Positions 1-5,600 of a stretch of DNA of 5,600 bases are shown one piece after another. Positions within the stretch are counted from its first letter, which is position 1. Every line of letters begins with the position of its first letter. The position numbers and the translations under genes are program-made. The notes below the pieces were generated by a model. That model was not told the origin of the DNA. It searched no databases and saw only the letters and a list, made by a program, of their open reading frames with translations. The DNA comes from a bacterium (GTDB lineage Bacteria; Auribacterota; JABMQX01): assembly GCA_013203085.1 (NCBI GenBank), contig JABMQX010000271.1, positions 1 through 5,600 of the forward strand. The letters run 5' to 3'.

Positions 1-264
1 AAAGCAGGGAAGATGGTTTATCTCGAATTGAAAGCAGAGGACCCGGACGGTGACATTCTGACATTCTCCGTTGCAGCCAGTCTGCCTCAGGGAGCCAAGA
101 TCGTTCAATCCCCCCCGAGCCTCGCCGTTCTCTTGTGGGAACCGGCGCCCCATCAGGTCGGCTCTCACAAGATCGTCTTCACGGTCAGTGACGGCAAGGG
201 CGGGCGGGACACCCTCCCTCTGGAGGTTGAAGTCGCTCCCGCTGTGACACCTCAAGCCCCCTGA
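1..264 (+). CDS. C-terminal fragment of a protein ending in a putative Ig / cadherin-like domain
   Basis: The frame is open from the left edge to a TGA at 262-264, followed at once by an in-frame TAG. The 87 visible residues form most of one extracellular beta-sandwich repeat of the 'putative Ig' or cadherin-like type. A first strand is followed by the acidic loop EDPDGD (residues 13-18), of the kind that binds calcium in such repeats. Next come a 'LPQGA' turn (28-32), a core Trp (W46, in LLWEPAP) and the closing strands around 'FTVSDGKGG' (60-68). A short Pro/Ala-rich tail follows. Such repeats usually occur in tandem in large surface or secreted proteins, where they act as spacers or adhesive modules. 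The N-terminus and any catalytic or sorting domain lie outside the window, so the function of the whole protein cannot be given. No PEP-CTERM, LPXTG or type IX sorting tail is seen at the end. The gene converges on rlmN. Confidence 0.8.
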   Translation, partial: KAGKMVYLELKAEDPDGDILTFSVAASLPQGAKIVQSPPSLAVLLWEPAPHQVGSHKIVFTVSDGKGGRDTLPLEVEVAPAVTPQAP

Positions 265-266
265 TA

Positions 267-284
267 GCGCCGGGCAACGGCCGC
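267..284. terminator. Weak GC-rich hairpin in the convergent gap (possible terminator)
   Basis: GCG at 267-269 pairs with CGC at 282-284, and CCG at 270-272 pairs with CGG at 278-280. C281 is bulged and the loop is GGCAA. The hairpin sits just after the stop of the Ig-domain gene and in the 3' flank of rlmN, the right place for a bidirectional terminator. Neither strand has a proper U-tract directly after the stem, so it is not a canonical intrinsic terminator and may be chance. Confidence 0.2.
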
Positions 285-297
285 TCTCAAAACCTTT

Positions 298-1392
298 TCA
301 TCCTGCCTCGCTGCCGACTCTGGAATGGCGGTGCTCTTTTCGTCTCGCGTCCACTTCCCCTGCGAGTTGCCCACACGCAGCCGCAATGTCGTTGCCCCTG
401 CTTGCTCGAACGGCTGCCGGAATGCCCAGGAGCTCCAGTTCGTGAAGAAACGCTCGTATATGTCGGTGGTGGGGCGGCTTGAGGGCTGTTCCCTCGATTG
501 CGTTAAATGGAATAAGGTTCACGAAACAGGGAAACCCTTTCAGCAGTTGTCCGAGGTCTCGAGCCTGCCGAAGGGAGCTGTTGACTCCATCAATGAGGAC
601 GTACTCGAAGCTAACCCTCCGCCGAGTCTCGGCAAAGTAGTTCCTCGCGGCCTCGACGATGCTTTTCACGGGGGCTATCCTTCTCGCGGGGACAATTTTG
701 CTCCGAGTCCGATCATCTGGGCCGTGAAGGGAAATCGCAAGGTTGACCTGAAGGTTCTCCTTCGCCAAGCGTTCGATGCCCCTGATAACCCCCACAGTTG
801 AAACGGTGATCCTGCGCGCCCCGATATGAAAGCCCCACTCAGCGTTCACCGCACGAAGAGCTCCCAGGACATTATCGTAATTCAGCATCGGCTCACCCAT
901 CCCCATCAGCACTACGTTGCGAATAGCCGCCTCCCCCGGGAGGAGCGAAATGATGTGAAGAATCTCTTCGACGATTTCCCCGCTGGTGAGGTTTCGCCTC
1001 AGTCCCCCTTTCCCACTGGCGCAGAAAGAGCACCGTATAGGACAACCCACTTGAGTGGAAAGGCAGACGGTATTTCGCCCCTTCTCCGGAATGAAGACGC
1101 TCTCAATCTCCTGACCGTCCGAGAGCTGGATCAACAACTTCATCGTCCCGTCCTCGCTGCTCCTGACCTTCTCAATCCGAGACGTCACAATTGCCCATTC
1201 CGAAAGGAGCTTCTCTCTCAGCCTCAGGGGCAGGTTCGACATATCCGCCCACTCCACGACATGCCTTTTGTAAACCCACGAGAGTACCTGCCCGGCGCGG
1301 TACTTTAGCTCACTCATCTCCGCGAAGAGCTGCTCAACCTCCAGCAGGTTCAGGTCGAGAATGGACTTCATTTCATCTTTCTGCTGGCTCAT
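298..1392 (-). CDS. rlmN: RlmN, dual-specificity 23S rRNA A2503 / tRNA A37 C2-methyltransferase (radical SAM)
   Basis: RlmN methylates C2 of adenosine 2503 in 23S rRNA, and A37 in some tRNAs, using two SAM molecules and a [4Fe-4S] cluster. Counting from the ATG at 1392 (364 aa), the N-terminal accessory domain (about 1-85) has the family's 'KYRAGQVLSWVYK' segment. The radical SAM motif is CPIRCSFC, with cluster cysteines C117, C121 and C124. C110 in 'TVCLSTQVGC' matches the conserved second cysteine (E. coli C118), and C340 in 'RGNDIAAACGQLAG' matches the cysteine that carries the methyl intermediate (E. coli C355). 'GMGEPMLNY' (164-172) and 'SLHGPDD' (221-227) are also typical. All key residues are present, so it should be active. 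Start choice: the frame also opens at a TTG at 1455, but GAAGG lies only 2 nt before it and it would overlap the upstream gene by 50 nt. ATG 1392 lies 13 nt after that gene's stop. ATG 1371 is also possible and fits the usual 'MKSILDL' family N-terminus. No start has a strong Shine-Dalgarno site, which suggests coupling to upstream translation. Confidence 0.95.
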   Translation of the reverse strand: MSQQKDEMKSILDLNLLEVEQLFAEMSELKYRAGQVLSWVYKRHVVEWADMSNLPLRLREKLLSEWAIVTSRIEKVRSSEDGTMKLLIQLSDGQEIESVFIPEKGRNTVCLSTQVGCPIRCSFCASGKGGLRRNLTSGEIVEEILHIISLLPGEAAIRNVVLMGMGEPMLNYDNVLGALRAVNAEWGFHIGARRITVSTVGVIRGIERLAKENLQVNLAISLHGPDDRTRSKIVPARRIAPVKSIVEAARNYFAETRRRVSFEYVLIDGVNSSLRQARDLGQLLKGFPCFVNLIPFNAIEGTALKPPHHRHIRAFLHELELLGIPAAVRASRGNDIAAACGQLAGEVDARRKEHRHSRVGSEAG

Positions 1393-1405
1393 TTCTGCTG
1401 TGCCG

Positions 1406-1840
1406 TTATTCTTCTTCTCGTGAGAGAAGGCGTTTGAGACCTCCCGAGCGTGCAAAACCTTCGAAATCGCTTAGAGTTGAACAGAGATGGTGTGAAAGAT
1501 ACTTCACGCACCAGTTTTCCTTCATGGGGGAAATCGCCACAACTTTCTTTCCAGCCCGGAATGCGATCCACATCTCGATAGCTGTTCCCATACTTGCTTC
1601 GGGTAGGTAGGCGAGGAGGAGGTCCGCTTCTGCCGCACGTTTCATAATCTCGAAGAAAACCTTTTTTCCTTTGCTCTCCTCGTACATCACGGAATTGGGG
1701 TGTTCCTCCGCGGGGGAGTATATGGCAGCTTCGGGGAATGCCTTTTCGAGGACAGCCCGTATCCGCCGACGATAACTCTGGTCGTGAACCGAAATGCCAA
1801 GCTGCGAACCCTGAATGATTCCGGCAAGGAATATCTCCAT
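1406..1840 (-). CDS. Small nucleoside 2-deoxyribosyltransferase-like protein
   Basis: This 144-residue cytoplasmic protein shows the pattern of the nucleoside 2-deoxyribosyltransferase / RCL (DNPH1) superfamily. That family has a compact Rossmann-like fold that cleaves or transfers the N-glycosidic bond of nucleosides or nucleotides. An N-terminal 'MEIFLAGIIQGS' strand-loop (1-12) is followed by an aspartate-containing strand 'ADLLLAYLP' (72-80) and then 'SMGTAIEMWIAF' (83-94). E89 in that last motif is at the place of the family's catalytic glutamate. 'GKKVVAISP' (97-105) is the next core strand. There is no signal peptide or membrane segment. Length fits the family (about 140-160 aa). A GAGGA site lies 10 nt before the ATG. 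The gene starts 34 nt after the GH172 stop and ends 13 nt before the ATG of rlmN, so it probably sits in the middle of one transcript. Whether it is a transferase, a nucleotide N-hydrolase or a non-enzymatic homologue cannot be told from sequence. The family call is moderately sure; the substrate is unknown. Confidence 0.72.
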   Translation of the reverse strand: MEIFLAGIIQGSQLGISVHDQSYRRRIRAVLEKAFPEAAIYSPAEEHPNSVMYEESKGKKVFFEIMKRAAEADLLLAYLPEASMGTAIEMWIAFRAGKKVVAISPMKENWCVKYLSHHLCSTLSDFEGFARSGGLKRLLSREEE

Positions 1841-1850
1841 CGTTTCACTA

Positions 1851-1856
1851 TCCTCT
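1851..1856 (-). promoter_or_regulatory. Ribosome binding site of the deoxyribosyltransferase-like gene
   Basis: AGAGGA on the minus strand lies 10 nt upstream of the ATG at 1840. It lies inside the 34-base gap after the GH172 stop. It supports this start and independent initiation on a shared transcript. Confidence 0.55.
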
Positions 1857-1874
1857 GCTTCCTAATCTTATCAC

Positions 1875-3974
1875 CTACTTGCGGGGATGAAGCCAGATGA
1901 AGTCAAGGCCGATGAGGGAGTCGCGGCTGACCTCGTGTGCAGCTTCGAGTTCAAGGTGATGCGTGCCCGCCTTCAAATCTATGGGATTCCAGCCGACATT
2001 CCGAAGCATCGTCTGGTAGGAGGAGCGAAGATCAGCCGTAGTCTCATTTCTTTGGCGAACGAGTTGCTGCCCATCACACTTCGCCCGAAAACGTCCTGAC
2101 TCCGGTGTCATCGCCGAGGTCATTACGATCGCGTAGCGCCCAGCTTTCTGAACCTCCAGCGTCAGGGAAATCTTGTCGCCTTTCTTGCCCGGCCGCCATA
2201 CGAGGAGCTTTCCGCTCGACCACAGCTCGCCCGCTATGATGCTGATTTCGCCGTCGCCTTGAGCCTTCAGCGATTCCGCCTGATAAAAGATCGCGCCTCG
2301 GGAGCCGCCGCTTCCCAGAGGTTCCCAAGCTTTTGGCAACGGGACCAGCCGAGCATCGCTGTCCATAATCGGCACGCAGTCATCACGGATGCCTGCCCGG
2401 GCGTAATGGTAGGCGATTCTCGCATAGCTCAAGCCCGGCGTTGGCCTGTGACTGAATAGCTCCATGTAAAAGGCGATTTCCTGCTTGAATGGCAGTGCAT
2501 CGAGGACATGCCACCGGCAATTTGAAATGTAGCCGCGCGTATCCGGCCCCGTGACGATAGGCTGCGCGCAGTACGGATGCTCGAAGAGGTCGCACCTGCT
2601 CCAAGAGTAGTTGAAGTAATCCTCCGAACCGGTGCCGAACGTCGAAGGGAACGTTTCGCCATCAACAAATACCTTTTCATCTCCCTCACCCCACCAGTTT
2701 CCGGAAGCGGTGGGAACGGGGGAAGGGTTCATCAGCATGACGGCTGTTCCGACATAGACCCCTTGCCCGCGGGCGACGAGGAATGGAAGATCGAAAGCCC
2801 CTCCTCCGGGAGCAGCGAGCAGGTCGTGAGAGACTCGCCATCTCGCCCGGAAGTGCATGGAACGATCGGGTCGCCAAGCGTACGGCGATACCATAACCTC
2901 TCCGGTGATCTTTACTGGCTGCCCGCCGCGATTATCGAACCAAAGCGACACGGAACGCGAGAAGGGCATCACAAATCGGCAAATCATTGTTCCGTCCCGC
3001 TTGACTGTCATAGGCAGCGTCTCGTACGGGTTGATCCCCGGCGCCGCGCCGAAAAAGTCGCCCACAGGCGCCTCCACCTGAGGGAGTGGGGCGCCATCGA
3101 ATCGAATACGAAGGATTGTTTGCCGCAAAGCGTTTCGCAAATCAGGCCCTTCGACTTTGAGAACAAGCTTTCGAATGGCGCCCGGCCCACGGTCGCTTTT
3201 CAGCGCCTGCACTTGCCGTCCGGGTTCGACGCTCAGCTCCAACTGAACCTGCTCCTTTACAGAAACTCCCTCGAGCGCGCCGGATGGATTCTGGAGAATC
3301 GCAATCGCTCGGTCTATTGCCTCCGCAGACGTTTTGAGATCCTCCGGCCGGAACGTCCGCACCGCCGTTCCCTGAGCGTACTCCCGAATCTGGATGTGGT
3401 AGAAATGCAACTCCCTGAGTTTACCCTTCCAAACGATCCGGCAGCTTTTCGCGAAGGGGATGGGAAAGTAATCCGCATCACGCTGATGAAAGGCGTCACC
3501 CGCTCCCTCAGGCTGAAGGCCAATTTGTCGGGCGTAATAGCCGTATCTGTCGAAGAGAAAGCTGCTCGCCGGCCCATCATAGACCGGCTTTTCGCTCCCA
3601 TCCAGGAAGACCCGCAGTTCTCCGCCGATCTGGGCTGTCCAACCGCGAACGATTGCTCCCGGGCCGTTTACTTCAACCATCAGGTACTCACCGACTCCCT
3701 CCTCATCGGCAGGCTTCAGCACACGTAGAAACCCGGGAATTGGCTCACGCCCGAAACCGTCACTATTGGCGTACCATCCGGGCGTGTTTGGGGCCTTTGA
3801 GCGGCGGTCGTAACTCGAAAACTGAATCGTTTTGTAAGGGGGCTCGGGAAAACCCGCCAGACGCGCGAGGTCCACCATTTCCCGGACCAGCGATCCTGTG
3901 GTTATCGGCTCAGCCGCAAAAGCCGAATCGCACACCGCGTACAACCAGAAACATGCCATAAGCAGAATTCTCAT
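1875..3974 (-). CDS. Secreted GH172 (DUF2961) glycoside hydrolase with extra C-terminal beta-sandwich domain
   Basis: The 699-residue product begins with a signal peptide (about 1-20, 'AFA' before AEP), so it should be exported. Residues about 25-545 match the DUF2961 family, now glycoside hydrolase family 172. Characterised members include a bacterial difructose dianhydride I synthase/hydrolase (alpha-D-fructofuranosidase) and exo-alpha-D-arabinofuranosidases acting on D-arabinan. Diagnostic segments are 'YMVEVNGPG'-like EYLMVEVNGPGAIVRGW (96-112), 'RVFLDG' (121-126) and 'NWWGEGDEKVFVDGE' (426-440), then 'FGTGSEDYFNYSWS' (446-459). E430 and E451 are the likely catalytic pair. Their 21-residue spacing equals that I recall for E270/E291 of the Bifidobacterium enzyme. 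Residues about 560-699 ('YQAESL', 'KAGRYAIVMTSA', 'KAGTHHLELEA', 'IGLDFIWL') look like a carbohydrate-binding-type jelly roll, which not all members have. An AAGGA site 7 nt before the ATG supports the start. The gene heads the leftward cluster and is divergent from the GH127-type gene. The exact substrate is not determinable; fructan-type or arabinan-type furanosides are candidates. Confidence 0.88.
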   Translation of the reverse strand: MRILLMACFWLYAVCDSAFAAEPITTGSLVREMVDLARLAGFPEPPYKTIQFSSYDRRSKAPNTPGWYANSDGFGREPIPGFLRVLKPADEEGVGEYLMVEVNGPGAIVRGWTAQIGGELRVFLDGSEKPVYDGPASSFLFDRYGYYARQIGLQPEGAGDAFHQRDADYFPIPFAKSCRIVWKGKLRELHFYHIQIREYAQGTAVRTFRPEDLKTSAEAIDRAIAILQNPSGALEGVSVKEQVQLELSVEPGRQVQALKSDRGPGAIRKLVLKVEGPDLRNALRQTILRIRFDGAPLPQVEAPVGDFFGAAPGINPYETLPMTVKRDGTMICRFVMPFSRSVSLWFDNRGGQPVKITGEVMVSPYAWRPDRSMHFRARWRVSHDLLAAPGGGAFDLPFLVARGQGVYVGTAVMLMNPSPVPTASGNWWGEGDEKVFVDGETFPSTFGTGSEDYFNYSWSRCDLFEHPYCAQPIVTGPDTRGYISNCRWHVLDALPFKQEIAFYMELFSHRPTPGLSYARIAYHYARAGIRDDCVPIMDSDARLVPLPKAWEPLGSGGSRGAIFYQAESLKAQGDGEISIIAGELWSSGKLLVWRPGKKGDKISLTLEVQKAGRYAIVMTSAMTPESGRFRAKCDGQQLVRQRNETTADLRSSYQTMLRNVGWNPIDLKAGTHHLELEAAHEVSRDSLIGLDFIWLHPRK

Positions 3975-3981
3975 CGCTTCT

Positions 3982-3988
3982 TCCTTTC
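3982..3988 (-). promoter_or_regulatory. Ribosome binding site of the GH172 gene
   Basis: GAAAGGA on the minus strand ends 7 nt before the ATG at 3974, an ideal Shine-Dalgarno position. It fixes this start, which also gives a complete signal peptide. Confidence 0.7.
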
Positions 3989-4261
3989 AGATCTTCTTCT
4001 TTGTTACCGCTCTCTGTGATAAGCAAGCCGCCGGGCTTTCTGCCTATCCAGAAGGGCCTCGGGGGTGTCTCGTTTCATGCAAAGTCTGTCCATTCACAAG
4101 CGCTGCCAACCTACTATCCTGTCGTCTGCCGGTCAAGAATTTTGCTTCCGAAGCTCCGAGGTGATCCGCGTCGTTCGCATGCAACCTCTCTTGCCTTTGT
4201 GCCAAGCTTTTGGTAGAAGAGCGTCGAGGGGGTACGCCGTGTAGGTTCTCCTGAAAGCAAC

Positions 4262-4285
4262 TCGCATTGCGAAAGGGGATCGCAA
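4262..4285. repeat. Overlapping palindromes of TCGCA(A)/TTGCGA half-sites (possible operator)
   Basis: TCGCA (4262-4266), a shared T and TGCGA (4268-4272) form a perfect 11-base palindrome centred on T4267. TTGCGA (4267-4272) also forms an inverted repeat with TCGCAA (4280-4285), with a 7-base spacer. Three copies of the same half-site therefore lie within 24 bases, about 58 bases before the ATG of the GH127-type gene. A related TTCGCATGCAA lies at about 4174-4184. Such spacing suits a dimeric repressor or activator. Each dyad alone is short enough to occur by chance in a region of this size. Confidence 0.3.
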
Positions 4286-4328
4286 ATCAGCGGCAAAACT
4301 CTCATGCAATAGGAAGCATTAACATTTC

Positions 4329-4336
4329 GGGGGGTG
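4329..4336 (+). promoter_or_regulatory. Ribosome binding site of the GH127-type gene
   Basis: GGGGGGTG lies 7 nt before the ATG at 4344. Over seven bases it can pair with the anti-Shine-Dalgarno sequence, with a single G-U wobble where the consensus GGAGGTG has A. The reading frame is closed upstream by a TAA at 4320-4322 and has no other ATG between, so this site decides the start. Confidence 0.65.
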
Positions 4337-4343
4337 CAGCGTT

Positions 4344-5600
4344 ATGAACGTCAACAGTTTCACGGGCGGATTGATTGTTCTCCTTTTGACCAACTTCTCG
4401 ACCACGGCTGCCGTCCAGGAACCTGTCGCGAAAGATGTCGTCCCCGCGGCGCTGCAAGGTTTTGACTACGGCGATGTCAAGCTCCTCGACGGGATGCTCA
4501 AAAAAGCTTTCGAGAAAAACCGGGAGTATCTTCATCGGCTGACGCCCGACCGCTACCTCTATACGTTTCGTAGAACCGCCGTGCTGCCAACGCCGAGTTC
4601 TCCTTACGGCGGCTGGGAGAGACCGGATTGCGAGTTACGCGGTCATTCCATAGGCCACTACCTATCCGCCTGTGCGCGGACTGTCGCGGTCTGCGGGGAC
4701 GCAGTGTTAAAAGCCAACGCCGATTACACGGTCCGGGAGCTTGCTAAATGCCAGACGGCTAACGGCAACGGTTATCTCTCCGCCTACCCTTCCTCCTTTT
4801 TCGACCGGCTGGAGGAGAAATTCGGTGGAGTGTGGGCGCCTTATTATACGATGCACAAGATCATGCTCGGGCTGTGGGAAATGTATGTTTACACGGGAAA
4901 CAGCCAGGCGCTCGATATCTTGAAGGGCATGGCGGATTACTTCAAAGGGCGTTGCGACAAGCTTACTGATGAGCAGATGCAGCGGGTTCTCAACGTGGAA
5001 TTCGGCGGCATGGAGGAAGTCCTCCTCAACCTTTACAGTTCCACGGGTGAAAAGAAGTATCTCGATTTCGCCCGTCGGTTCGAGCACCGATCCTTCCTGG
5101 ACCCTCTTCTCGAAGCTAAGGACGTTCTCACCCGCCGCCACGCCAACACCCACATCCCTAAGATTGCCGGCGCAGCCAGAGCTTACGAGCAGACTGCCGA
5201 CTCCAAATACAAAAGGATTGCTTCCTTTTTCTGGGACATGGTCGCCAACACGCGGACCTTCGCCACCGGCGGAAGCAACAATGGCGAACATTGGGGCCTG
5301 CCCAACAAGCTCGCCGACACTCTGAGCATGCACACTCAGGAGTTCTGCACGAGCTACAACTGGCTGAAGATTTGCCGCTACCTCCTCCGCTGGACGGGCG
5401 AGAGCAAATATGCCGACATGTACGAGCGGAATTTTTACAACGGCATCCTCGTCAGCCAGAATCCCGAAACCGGCATGCTCATCTATTTTCTTCCCCTGAA
5501 GACCGGCGGAAGGAAGAGCTTTGGCACACCCTTCGATACCTTCACCTGCTGTTACGGCACCGGAATCCAGGCTTATGCTTCATTGAGCGAGAACATCTAT
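4344..5600 (+). CDS. Secreted GH127/GH146-type beta-L-arabinofuranosidase (DUF1680), 5' part
   Basis: The frame runs from ATG 4344 with no stop to the right edge: 419 residues, C-terminus missing. The family removes beta-L-arabinofuranosyl residues from plant glycans such as pectin side chains, arabinan or hydroxyproline-linked arabinosides. It uses an (alpha/alpha)6 barrel and an unusual cysteine nucleophile held by zinc. A hydrophobic N-terminus with a possible cut after 'TTAA' (about residue 23) suggests export, although its n-region has no Lys or Arg. Family signatures are 'DRYLYTFR' (69-76), 'YGGWERPDCELRGHSIGHYLSA' (88-109), 'CQTANGNGYLSAYP' (136-149) and 'GGSNNGEHW' (309-317, E315 the likely acid/base). 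'EFC' (E333, C335) and 'CC' (C402, C403) match the Glu-Cys-Cys-Cys zinc site of B. longum HypBA1, so C402 is the likely nucleophile. The 'GGWE...ELRGH..GHYLSA' stretch is also seen in GH146, so the exact family is open. It is divergent from the GH172 gene. Confidence 0.9.
   Translation, partial: MNVNSFTGGLIVLLLTNFSTTAAVQEPVAKDVVPAALQGFDYGDVKLLDGMLKKAFEKNREYLHRLTPDRYLYTFRRTAVLPTPSSPYGGWERPDCELRGHSIGHYLSACARTVAVCGDAVLKANADYTVRELAKCQTANGNGYLSAYPSSFFDRLEEKFGGVWAPYYTMHKIMLGLWEMYVYTGNSQALDILKGMADYFKGRCDKLTDEQMQRVLNVEFGGMEEVLLNLYSSTGEKKYLDFARRFEHRSFLDPLLEAKDVLTRRHANTHIPKIAGAARAYEQTADSKYKRIASFFWDMVANTRTFATGGSNNGEHWGLPNKLADTLSMHTQEFCTSYNWLKICRYLLRWTGESKYADMYERNFYNGILVSQNPETGMLIYFLPLKTGGRKSFGTPFDTFTCCYGTGIQAYASLSENIY

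Larger units (their letters stand above)
3975..4343. promoter_or_regulatory. Divergent intergenic region between the GH172 and GH127-type genes
   Basis: These 369 bases separate two genes read away from each other, so they should carry both promoters. I see no convincing pair of -35 and -10 boxes for either direction; TAACAT at 4320-4325 is only a poor -10 match. No protein-like frame, tRNA or recognisable riboswitch is present. A small stem, AAGCC (4025-4029) with GGCTT (4034-4038) and loop GCCG, lies in the leader of the GH172 gene. The clearest structure is the cluster of TCGCA/TTGCGA half-sites at 4262-4285, listed separately. Shared control of both glycosidase genes by a sugar-responsive regulator is an inference from the layout only. 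Confidence 0.5.

Noticed and set aside
325..1308. Two + strand open frames (325-801 and 826-1308) opposite rlmN.
   Set aside because: rlmN is complete with all catalytic cysteines on the minus strand. The + frames have no family resemblance.
2577..3728. A 383-codon open frame on the + strand opposite the GH172 gene.
   Set aside because: It lies wholly antisense to a gene with clear family motifs and a catalytic pair. Its translation has no recognisable domain and has the Arg/Pro/Ser-rich mix of a shadow frame. It arises from the codon bias of the real gene.
3951..3974. Possible lipoprotein signal in the GH172 N-terminus ('LMAC' at residues 5-8, 'YAVC' at 12-15).
   Set aside because: The first cysteine is too near the N-terminus for a lipobox and the second lacks the Leu-x-Ala/Gly pattern. 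A standard cut after 'AFA' fits better.
4025..4038. Small stem AAGCC-GCCG-GGCTT in the GH172 leader, considered as a terminator or riboswitch element.
   Set aside because: The stem is only 5 bp. On the + strand there is no gene to terminate and only a short T run. No wider conserved riboswitch structure is visible.
2325..4213. The 12-base string CCAAGCTTTTGG occurs both at 2325-2336 (inside the GH172 gene) and at 4202-4213 (intergenic).
   Set aside because: About one repeated 12-mer pair is expected by chance in 5.6 kb, and the flanks do not match.
4001..4305. Short open frames of 63-88 codons on both strands in the divergent intergenic region.
   Set aside because: None has a good ribosome site, recognisable domain or natural-looking composition. 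They overlap one another, as random frames do.
4707..5333. A 208-codon minus-strand open frame.
   Set aside because: It is antisense to the GH127-type coding sequence, which shows conserved motifs throughout this stretch. No ribosome site or domain supports the minus frame.

Overview
The window looks like a piece of bacterial chromosome with moderately high GC. It carries four complete or nearly complete genes and the tail of a fifth. The gene content is secreted glycoside hydrolases, an extracellular Ig-like (cadherin-type) repeat domain and a housekeeping rRNA methyltransferase. This mix is common in polysaccharide-degrading environmental bacteria such as Planctomycetes, Verrucomicrobia, Acidobacteria, Hydrogenedentes and related uncultured lineages. 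The sequence alone does not fix the phylum, and no rRNA or tRNA gene is visible.

Layout from left to right. (1) Bases 1-264, + strand: C-terminal end of a protein finishing in a 'DPDGD'-type putative Ig domain. (2) A 33-base convergent gap with a weak hairpin. (3) A minus-strand cluster read from right to left: a secreted GH172/DUF2961 glycosidase (3974-1875), then 34 bases later a small nucleoside 2-deoxyribosyltransferase-like protein (1840-1406), then 13 bases later rlmN (1392-298). The short gaps suggest one transcript. (4) A 369-base divergent intergenic region (3975-4343) that must hold the promoters for both directions. It contains a cluster of TCGCA/TTGCGA half-sites close to the right-hand gene. 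(5) A + strand GH127/GH146-type (DUF1680) beta-L-arabinofuranosidase from 4344. It is open to the right edge, so only its first 419 codons are seen.

The two divergent genes encode exported furanosidase-family enzymes. GH172 members cleave alpha-D-fructofuranosides or alpha-D-arabinofuranosides, and GH127/146 members cleave beta-L-arabinofuranosides. My inference is a small glycan-utilisation locus aimed at a furanose-containing polymer. The genes downstream of GH172 are an intracellular N-glycosyl-bond enzyme homologue and RlmN (23S rRNA A2503 and tRNA methylation). They have no obvious part in that pathway and may simply share the transcript.

I found no mobile element, CRISPR array, RNA gene or clear sign of a wholly new system. 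The points most worth checking are the paired furanosidases, the architecture of the GH172 protein, the identity of the small deoxyribosyltransferase-like protein and the operator-like repeats.
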